Source: Bacteroidota bacterium (GTDB lineage: Bacteria > Bacteroidota > Bacteroidia > Chitinophagales > UBA10324). Taken from it: DNA of 15,543 nucleotides. Every line of letters begins with the position of its first letter. Positions within the stretch are counted from its first letter, which is position 1. Both the position numbers and the translations under genes were made by a program. The stretch lies in contig DMRR01000036.1 in the NCBI GenBank assembly GCA_003455275.1, positions 1 through 15,543 of the forward strand, given 5' to 3'. Positions 1 to 4,819 of this stretch are shown in pieces. The notes beneath the pieces were generated by a model. That model ran no database searches, was not told where the DNA came from, and saw nothing but the letters and a program-made list of their open reading frames with translations.

Positions 1-242
1 CCTTTACGACGCTTTTTCTTAAAAACTAAAACCTTATCAGCGCGCAAGTGCTCAACTATAGTTGCAGAAACCTTTGTTTTAAGGTAAGGCTCTCCAATTT
101 TTACTTTTCCTCCGTCGTCAGTCAGCAGAACTTTTTCAAACTCGACCTTATCACCCGGATTTCCTTCTAACCTGTGAGAAAAAACTTCCATGCCGTTTTC
201 CACTTTCATTTGCTGTCCGGCTATGTCAACTATCGCATACAT
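1..242 (-). CDS. rplU: 50S ribosomal protein L21 (5' part, C-terminus outside window)
   Basis: The reverse strand from 242 reads MYAIVDIAGQQMKVENGMEV and continues into the Lys/Arg-rich stretch FKKKRRK at the window edge. This is the characteristic N-terminal beta-barrel and basic loop of bacterial L21, a 23S rRNA-binding protein of the large subunit. About 80 codons of roughly 100 are present, so the end lies off the left edge. The ATG at 240-242 fits the family start and is preceded by an AAGGAA stretch, one of the few SD-like sequences here. A consensus Bacteroidota promoter sits 25-55 bp upstream. In most bacteria rpmA (L27) follows rplU, which would place it beyond the left edge; that is inference. 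The gene is divergent from the broken DNA glycosylase gene. Confidence 0.96.
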   Translation of the reverse strand, partial: MYAIVDIAGQQMKVENGMEVFSHRLEGNPGDKVEFEKVLLTDDGGKVKIGEPYLKTKVSATIVEHLRADKVLVFKKKRRK

Positions 243-266
243 GATTTCCTTATTTTTTTGGGACGG

Positions 267-297
267 CAAATATAGAAGCACACTCCTATTTTGCAAA
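267..297 (-). promoter_or_regulatory. Bacteroidota-type promoter of rplU
   Basis: Read on the minus strand, TTTG (294-297 on the plus strand) is followed by exactly 19 bases and then TATATTTG (267-274). This matches the Bacteroidota sigma-A consensus TTTG-N19-TAnnTTTG in both elements and in spacing. Transcription would start about 6-8 bases further on, leaving a leader of under 25 nt before the rplU ATG at 242. Confidence 0.75.
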
Positions 298-433
298 TGA
301 ACATAAACCTCTAAAATGCCTAGCTCACAACCTTATAATGTTAGGAATGGCAAAATCAATTCTTATCAGACTTAGTCAATAATTTTATAATTAAAATTTG
401 TTTAACCAACTAGAATTTAAACAATAATAAAAC

Positions 434-866
434 ATGCGAATCTGGTCACTTCATCCAAAATATCTTGACTCAAAAGGAATAGTTGCGCTGTGGCGAGAAA
501 CCCTTTTAGCAAAAAATGTTCTTGAAGGAAAAACAAAAGGATATAAAAATCACCCGCAACTCATTCGCTTTAAAAAAAAAGAAGAACCCAATTGAGGCAA
601 TCAATCAGTATCTCTCAACAATATGTAATGAAGCTCAAAAGCGTGGTTACAATTTCTCCAAAGAAAAAATTGACATGCCGCTCAGAAAAAGTGTGATCAA
701 AATCACTGATGGTCAATTGCAATATGAACGAAAACACCTTCTTCAAAAACTAAAAATCCGTGATAAGAAAAAACATTCTGAGTTCCTTTCAATAAAAATA
801 ATTCAACCGAATCCAATGTTCAAAGTAATTGAAGGAGATGTAGAACAATGGAAAAAGGTAAATTAG
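434..866 (+). pseudogene. Pyrimidine-dimer DNA glycosylase (T4 endonuclease V-like), frameshifted at an A9 run
   Basis: The ATG at 434 opens MRIWSLHPKYLDSKGIVALW followed by RETLLAKNVLEGKTKGYKNH and then PQLIRF. This is the N-terminus of the pyrimidine-dimer DNA glycosylase family (Pfam Pyr_excise), which cuts the glycosyl bond 5' of UV-induced dimers and nicks the abasic site. Arg21-Glu22 aligns by context with Arg22-Glu23 of T4 endonuclease V, where Glu23 is catalytic. After Phe46 comes a run of nine A (572-580). In the starting frame translation ends at TGA 593-595. In the +1 frame it continues as NPIEAINQYLSTICNEAQKR and on to TAG at 864-866, which also looks like the family. Dropping one A gives an intact protein of about 143 aa. 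This could be a true pseudogene, a homopolymer sequencing error, or a gene rescued by transcriptional slippage. Taking only the downstream frame from 516 would miss the catalytic N-terminus. Family call confident; functional state open. Confidence 0.8.
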
Positions 867-1256
867 GTTATGAATTGAGTTGTTTTTTTTCTTGTAAAAT
901 ATTTTTCGTTTTCCATAATAAAAAAAGCGCTCCGCACACCCAAGCGAAACGCTTTTCATTTTGTGGCTCTACACCTTAATCAGGCGGCGCTCTGATTACT
1001 GACAGTTTTGATTTGAGTTTCTACCTCCTTTTTCTCATCGCTTGCATTCACCTTAACGGCGACGCTAAGAGTGTATGATTCAATTCATGATTTACAGGTT
1101 TTATGTTTTTTACGCCTGAAGAGATGATCATGTTTTAAAAACAATGAGTTATTTTTTTTCAACAAATACAATGCAAATTGGAATTTTCCGTTCTGCTCCC
1201 CTTTTGGTGAGAAGGAATTAGCAATTATTACTCTGATTAAATACAGAGTTCAATTT
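867..1256. other. 390-bp gap with a possible minus-strand gene trace
   Basis: No convincing gene lies here. On the minus strand, 1084 down to 980 reads 34 codons without a stop, ending KVNASDEKKEVETQIKTVSN then QSAA. It looks protein-like in composition but has no ATG start and is preceded in frame by TGA. The only later start candidate is a GTG that would give 23 aa. A minus-strand terminator lies 24 bp past its stop. It could be the tail of a decayed gene, a very small gene, or the 3' UTR of the membrane protein gene at 1257-1556. I do not recognise the peptide. Confidence 0.25.
920..956 (-). terminator. Intrinsic terminator, minus strand
   Basis: Arms AAAAGCG (923-929) and CGCTTTT (950-956) form a 7-bp stem around a 20-nt loop. 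On the minus strand the stem is followed by a run of seven T (926-920). It would end leftward transcripts from the 980-1556 region. It could also act weakly rightward after the glycosylase gene, where the tract is TTTTCATTTTG. Confidence 0.5.
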
Positions 1257-1556
1257 TTAAATTATGATAGAAAAAGCTACCAGCAGTATGACAATAAAAA
1301 TTACTGCAAGAGAAATAAAAAAGAACCAAACAGCACCTTTTTCCAAATGAGTGCTTCTTCTTTCGCTTGCAGACTGAATTGATAAAAATGATAAAACACA
1401 ACTCACGCCAAGAAATAAAGCTGCCACACCAGTAAATTCATCCATCGCAGATTTCACGCTGTAGTTTGTCACTTCCAGTGATGTTAAAACAATAAGACAG
1501 AAACCAAGCAGGTTAGAAGATGTAGACAAAATATTTGAGGACTTTTCGCTTGACAT
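1257..1556 (-). CDS. Small membrane protein with three predicted helices, unknown function
   Basis: This is a 99-aa protein starting MSSEKSSNILSTSSNLLGFC. Three hydrophobic stretches are visible: about residues 15-33 (LLGFCLIVLTSL), 42-61 (TGVAALFLGVSCVLSFL) and 75-99 (AVWFFFISLAVIFIVILLVA, running to the C-terminus). A charged loop between helices two and three (SERRSTHLEK) would lie on one face of the inner membrane. It resembles small, uncharacterised integral membrane proteins that recur in Bacteroidota, but I can name no family. The start has no SD sequence, only an A-rich leader, which is usual in this group. It is on the same strand as the TPR gene upstream but separated from it by 261 bp and a terminator, so it is probably its own transcription unit. 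No catalytic motif is seen. Confidence 0.65.
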   Translation of the reverse strand: MSSEKSSNILSTSSNLLGFCLIVLTSLEVTNYSVKSAMDEFTGVAALFLGVSCVLSFLSIQSASERRSTHLEKGAVWFFFISLAVIFIVILLVAFSIII

Positions 1557-1584
1557 TTGATTTGATTTTATAACAAGTATAATG

Positions 1585-1594
1585 CGAATATTCG
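1585..1594. promoter_or_regulatory. Perfect 10-bp palindrome upstream of the small membrane protein gene
   Basis: CGAATATTCG is a perfect palindrome 29-38 bp upstream of the ATG at 1556, where a repressor could overlap the promoter. The nearby minus-strand TATACTTG is one base off the TAnnTTTG -7 element. It could be chance in AT-rich DNA. Confidence 0.25.
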
Positions 1595-1785
1595 AGGCAC
1601 TTATTTGATTTTCGGAGAATGTATAGGTTCCAATTTATGAATGAATTCAAGTTTGCATTTTGGATAATTCCGTTCCTGATTATCTGAGCGATTGACTTTT
1701 CAGTTAACAATAATTTTTGGACGAAATAATTTAGGAAATAACTTTTAGGAAAAATTAGCTTTCATAACTGCAAATAGAAAAATTG

Positions 1786-1805
1786 AAAAAGGCCACTGAC
1801 CTTTT
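1786..1805 (-). terminator. Intrinsic terminator of the TPR gene
   Basis: On the minus strand AAAAGGTC, loop AGT, GGCCTTTT forms an 8-bp stem (with one G-U pair) followed by TTTTT-CAATTTTT. It begins 12 bp after the stop of the TPR gene, which is where an intrinsic terminator is expected. Confidence 0.7.
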
Positions 1806-1817
1806 ACCAACAAACCA

Positions 1818-3212
1818 TTAAGCTTCCAGTTTTTCTTTCATGATTTTTTTTAACAAAAAACTTTCAATGAAATTTTCGATCGGTTTCAGTGAAACCAGAA
1901 TCACACCTTTAATGCTGAGTGAAAGAATAAAATTTTTCTGGCTGTAAATACCTTCGGTGAGATAAAGCACTACCTCTTCCAGAAGGAAAAGTAAAACTGC
2001 AATTACAAGCGTAATTGCTTTTGCTTTCCTGCTCACGCGCGTGCGCGTGAGCTCATCAATTGTATGCTGTAACTGAACATTCTTTTTTTCAATTTCTTTT
2101 TTCTGTGATTTAATAACCTCGTTTTCTTTTTGTGTTTGCTCGGCTTCAAAAACAAGATGAAGGTTTTTCATTTTTCTTTCTGTGTCTTCATGCTGTGCTT
2201 CTTCGCGCACCTTAAAAAATGCCTTGTGATGAAAGAGGCATTTCATTGATTCACCTTTCGCCATATACACATCAGAAAGCAGTGAGTGAATCTGAAACAT
2301 CTTTTGTTTTACTTTTATTTCTTCTGCCATTATCAATCCTTTCGTCAGCACTTCAATCGCCAGATCAAATTTTCCCTGCTTCTGATAAATATCTCCAAGG
2401 CATAACAGGTTTGTGATTGGAGCACTTGGGATTTTTAATTCATCACGAATTGCAAATGCTTCCTTCTGCAAATTCTCAGCAGTCTCATAATCTCCCAAAT
2501 CAGAATAATAAGTACCCATATCAGTGAGCACGCGCGCTTTTACAGGTTGCCCTTGTTTCGATTCGCACAACTGTAGTGCTTTTTTGTATTGCTCCAGTGC
2601 CAAAGCATATTTTTTCTCTCTCTGATATGCGCCTGCCATGCCATTGTAACCACGGGCAACCATGAATTTATTTCCATATAGTCCTGCAATCGGAAGTGCG
2701 ATTTCGTAGAAATGAATTGCCTGTTCCGGCTGATGTGTTTCGTTATAAAGTTCTGCGAGCGAATAGGCTGAGTAAAGAAGGAAAATTTTCTGCTCATTCA
2801 CTTTTGAAAGATGCTTGTAGGAAGAAAGCAGGTGCTTAAGAGCAATATCAATTTCACCAAGTGAACGATAGCAAACACCTATTATCACATTGCATACCTG
2901 AACAAATGTTTCATTTTTGAGCTCTTCAAAAAGCCTTTGTGCAACAGATGTGTCGCGAATTCCTTCCTCAAATTTTCCTTGTGTGAATTCAGCATATCCT
3001 ATTCCTAAAATAGACATTGCATACCTTAGTGGCTCCTTTAGCTCCAGTGGTTTCATCCACTCATTAAACATATCTGCTACTTCACGCAATTCATCCGCAA
3101 ATCCAAGAACTCCGCTTGCCATAAATGAATTATAAAATTCATCGAAAGCGCCTGATTTATTCGCTTTGGCATCGGCAAGTAATCGCTTCAAATTTTCTAT
3201 GTGGGCTTGCAT
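1818..3212 (-). CDS. TPR-repeat protein with coiled coil and C-terminal membrane anchor; kinase-less TPR sensor
   Basis: The 464-aa protein starts MQAHIENLKRLLADAKANKS. Tandem tetratricopeptide repeats cover about residues 60-340, with typical signatures such as GYNGMAGAYQREKKYALALE, DMGTYYSDLGDYETAENLQK and CLGDIYQKQGKFDLAIEVLT. A charged coiled coil (about 340-390, e.g. ENEVIKSQKKEIEKKNVQLQ) leads into a hydrophobic helix (about 399-418) and a second, weaker one (about 428-442). There is no N-terminal signal peptide, so the TPR part is probably cytoplasmic and the tail anchors it to the inner membrane. TPR plus coiled coil is the usual front half of Bacteroidota TPR histidine kinases and cyclases, but no His-box, ATPase, phosphatase or cyclase domain follows. 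The gene is divergent from a LytTR response regulator, which suggests a functional pair; that is inference. TPR call firm, role uncertain. Confidence 0.85.
   Translation of the reverse strand: MQAHIENLKRLLADAKANKSGAFDEFYNSFMASGVLGFADELREVADMFNEWMKPLELKEPLRYAMSILGIGYAEFTQGKFEEGIRDTSVAQRLFEELKNETFVQVCNVIIGVCYRSLGEIDIALKHLLSSYKHLSKVNEQKIFLLYSAYSLAELYNETHQPEQAIHFYEIALPIAGLYGNKFMVARGYNGMAGAYQREKKYALALEQYKKALQLCESKQGQPVKARVLTDMGTYYSDLGDYETAENLQKEAFAIRDELKIPSAPITNLLCLGDIYQKQGKFDLAIEVLTKGLIMAEEIKVKQKMFQIHSLLSDVYMAKGESMKCLFHHKAFFKVREEAQHEDTERKMKNLHLVFEAEQTQKENEVIKSQKKEIEKKNVQLQHTIDELTRTRVSRKAKAITLVIAVLLFLLEEVVLYLTEGIYSQKNFILSLSIKGVILVSLKPIENFIESFLLKKIMKEKLEA
2031..2052. repeat. GC-rich inverted repeat inside the TPR gene
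   Basis: GCTCACGCGC and GCGCGTGAGC are perfect 10-bp inverted arms around GT. The core 2034-2049 is sixteen bases of strict pyrimidine-purine alternation (CACGCGCGTGCGCGTG). It encodes ELTRTRVS at the junction of coiled coil and membrane segment and stands out sharply from the AT-rich surroundings. Confidence 0.6.
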
Positions 3213-3539
3213 GAGGTGAAATTAATTTTCAATGGTTACAATAAAGGAATAAAATCTTTACAAAAAATCAGATACAGAAAACAAAATTTTACTTTTACAC
3301 CTAACATAGATCTCACCATTGGAAAAAGCGATCTTACCATTTCTTACAATTCAGGATGACATGTTGCATTCTTTCATTGATAAATTTTCTTTGAGGAAAA
3401 ATTAATCATGCGTTAATAGATTTGATTATTGTTCAATCGAAAAACTAATTTTAGTGAATACAATTCAACTTTTAATAAAAATTGAATGAACGAAAAGTGC
3501 TTCTTGATTTCAGAATAAAAATTCCCCTCAAAATTTTAA
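3213..3539. promoter_or_regulatory. Divergent intergenic control region of the TPR and LytTR genes
   Basis: This 327-bp AT-rich region must hold the promoters for both flanking genes, which are transcribed outward. I see no exact TTTG-N19-TAnnTTTG promoter. The clear signal is the phased repeat set at 3309-3351. A similar half-site in the opposite orientation (AATGGTTAC, 3231-3239) lies close to the TPR start. Confidence 0.55.
3309..3351 (+). promoter_or_regulatory. Helically phased direct repeats, probable LytTR operator
   Basis: GATCTCACCATT (3309-3320) and GATCTTACCATT (3330-3341) match at 11 of 12 positions and are exactly 21 bp apart. A third copy of the core, CTTACAATT (3343-3351), follows 10 bp after the second core CTTACCATT (3333-3341). 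Known LytTR regulators such as AgrA and AlgR-like proteins bind direct repeats about two helical turns apart. The adjacent gene at 3540 encodes a LytTR protein, so autoregulation and control of the TPR gene are the natural inference. Confidence 0.55.
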
Positions 3540-4280
3540 ATGAATAAAATACGAATAGCCTCAGTTGAAGATGATCCATTTATTTCAAAACTGATTTCTA
3601 TAGCTCTTCAAGAATTGGGTTATTCAGTTCTAAAACCGGCTAGAACATTTTCTGAAGCCTTAAGACTCGTTGAAAAAGAAAAACCTGATTTGTTAATTCT
3701 TGATATCAATATAAAAGGCAAAAAGGATGGAATTGATGTAGCAGAAATGGTTAACAGAGATTATAAAATTCCATTCATCTTTTTGACTGCCAACAAAGAA
3801 TCAGAAACTATACAACGCGCAAAAAGAATGAAGCCGGCAGCTTATCTTTTAAAACCATTTACAAAGGAGGATTTATATTCTTCTATTGAAATTGCTCTTC
3901 ATAATTTTTATTCATCGAAGAAGATTGCAAAACCTAAAAATGAAATCGCTACCGAACCTATTGTTGGCAAACATTTTATTTTTTTAAAAGACGGAAGTTA
4001 TTACAACAAAATAATGACTGATGATATTTTATATATTGCTGCAGATCATGTCTATGTCATGGTCGTACTTGCAAACAAAAAATTCCTTGTTAGGAATTCA
4101 CTGCAAAATATTTCACTGGGACTAAACCCAAATAAATTTATTAGAATTCACAAAAGCTATATCGCCAATATTGATCACCTGGATAAGGTATCTCCTGCGA
4201 GTGTTGTAATAAAAGGGCAGGAAATTCCGGTTTCAAAAAATTACCGAAACGAATTGATGTCAATACTTCAGATCGGTTAG
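3540..4280 (+). CDS. LytTR-family response regulator
   Basis: This is a 246-aa two-domain regulator. The receiver (about 1-122) has the acidic pocket E10-D11-D12, phosphoacceptor D55 in LLILDINI, switch T83 in FIFLTAN and K105 in LLKPF. After a linker, the LytTR DNA-binding domain (about 145-244) shows the typical DDILYIAADHVYVMVV, FIRIHKSYIANIDHLDKV and IPVSKNYRNEL motifs. The protein should be phosphorylated by a histidine kinase and bind direct repeats upstream of its targets. No kinase gene is in the window; the divergent TPR membrane protein may be a sensory partner but cannot itself phosphorylate. The start ATG follows an A/T-rich leader without SD. Phased repeats lie about 190-230 bp upstream and another pair 8 bp downstream of its stop. 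Confidence 0.93.
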   Translation: MNKIRIASVEDDPFISKLISIALQELGYSVLKPARTFSEALRLVEKEKPDLLILDINIKGKKDGIDVAEMVNRDYKIPFIFLTANKESETIQRAKRMKPAAYLLKPFTKEDLYSSIEIALHNFYSSKKIAKPKNEIATEPIVGKHFIFLKDGSYYNKIMTDDILYIAADHVYVMVVLANKKFLVRNSLQNISLGLNPNKFIRIHKSYIANIDHLDKVSPASVVIKGQEIPVSKNYRNELMSILQIG

Positions 4281-4287
4281 TTGAATT

Positions 4288-4319
4288 TTCAGAACATTCT
4301 CAAATCACTTCAGAACATT
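4288..4319 (+). promoter_or_regulatory. Second pair of 21-bp-spaced direct repeats
   Basis: TTCAGAACATT occurs at 4288-4298 and 4309-4319, identical over 11 bases and exactly 21 bp apart. The core CAGAACATT agrees with CTTACCATT of the 3309-3351 set at six of nine positions. The position, just after the LytTR gene and ahead of a small reading frame ending in a strong terminator, suggests an operator for a small downstream transcript. Confidence 0.4.
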
Positions 4320-4473
4320 TACTTGGAATTGGGTTATTCTGGTATTCATTATTGTGGTGTTAATGTTCATTGCAATTACTGAAAAGTGTTTTGGTGTTCC
4401 AGTTAAAATTGGATCAAAAAAAATTTTCAGGTTTTAAAATGAAATCGAAAACAGAATGAGTGATTTTTTTTTT

Positions 4474-4566
4474 ATGAAAAAGAATCATGCAAAAAATTTT
4501 AAAGCAATCGCTGCCAAGTTTTTTGCAAAAACATATCTTGGTTTATTGAGTGTTATTCTCTTCTAA
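4474..4566 (+). CDS. Possible 30-aa cationic/hydrophobic peptide
   Basis: ATG at 4474 reads MKKNHAKNFKAIAAKFFAKT then YLGLLSVILF, ending at TAA 4564-4566. The basic N-terminal half and hydrophobic tail give it the look of a small membrane-associated peptide. It lies between the LytTR gene and a strong terminator 68 bp downstream, in a 539-bp interval with no other gene. There is no SD sequence and no recognisable family. Alternatively the interval encodes a small RNA or is simply the 3' UTR of the regulator gene. Confidence 0.3.
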   Translation: MKKNHAKNFKAIAAKFFAKTYLGLLSVILF

Positions 4567-4633
4567 GAATGGTACTTGCAATCGAGAAAGATTAGGGTTA
4601 ACTAATAGTGGTTTGTTAGTGTTTTTCCCGATC

Positions 4634-4670
4634 AAAGAAGCCGCAAGACGAAAGTTAAGCGGCTTCTTTT
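4634..4670 (+). terminator. Strong intrinsic terminator
   Basis: AAAGAAGCCGC (4634-4644) and GCGGCTTCTTT (4659-4669) form a perfect 11-bp stem with a 14-nt loop, followed by T-rich sequence (TGTTATATTTT). It lies 354 bp past the LytTR stop, so a transcript of either the regulator with a long 3' UTR or a separate small RNA/peptide gene ends here. It insulates the adhesin gene at 4820. Confidence 0.85.
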
Positions 4671-4777
4671 GTTATATTTTGAATGTAAACTAAAACAACT
4701 ATTAAGATAGAAATCAATTAACATATGAATCAGTAATTTTCTTGATAACCATTTTTATGCAAGCCATAATCTTCTCT

Positions 4778-4785
4778 TAAGTTTG
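4778..4785 (+). promoter_or_regulatory. Probable -7 element for the Ig-repeat adhesin gene
   Basis: TAAGTTTG matches the Bacteroidota -7 consensus TAnnTTTG and lies 34 bp before the ATG at 4820, after the upstream terminator. A clean -33 TTTG at the right spacing is missing (only a T-rich ATTTTTATG about 20 bp upstream), so the promoter is plausible rather than certain. Confidence 0.4.
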
Positions 4786-4819
4786 GGGGTTCAAATTCAA
4801 AACACTTAATCATTTATCA

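Noticed and set aside
572..580. Programmed -1 ribosomal frameshift at A9
   Set aside because: A -1 shift leads into the third frame, which does not encode the family. Only +1 or -2 (loss of one A or gain of two) joins the two conserved halves, so slippage in RNA or an error is preferred.
1230..1249. Hairpin ACTCTG-N8-CAGAGT downstream of the small membrane protein gene
   Set aside because: Only 6 bp and no T run on the minus strand, so it is not a convincing terminator for that gene.
1513..1710. 65-codon minus-strand frame overlapping the small membrane protein start
   Set aside because: Low-complexity, no family-like features, and overlaps the better supported gene out of frame.
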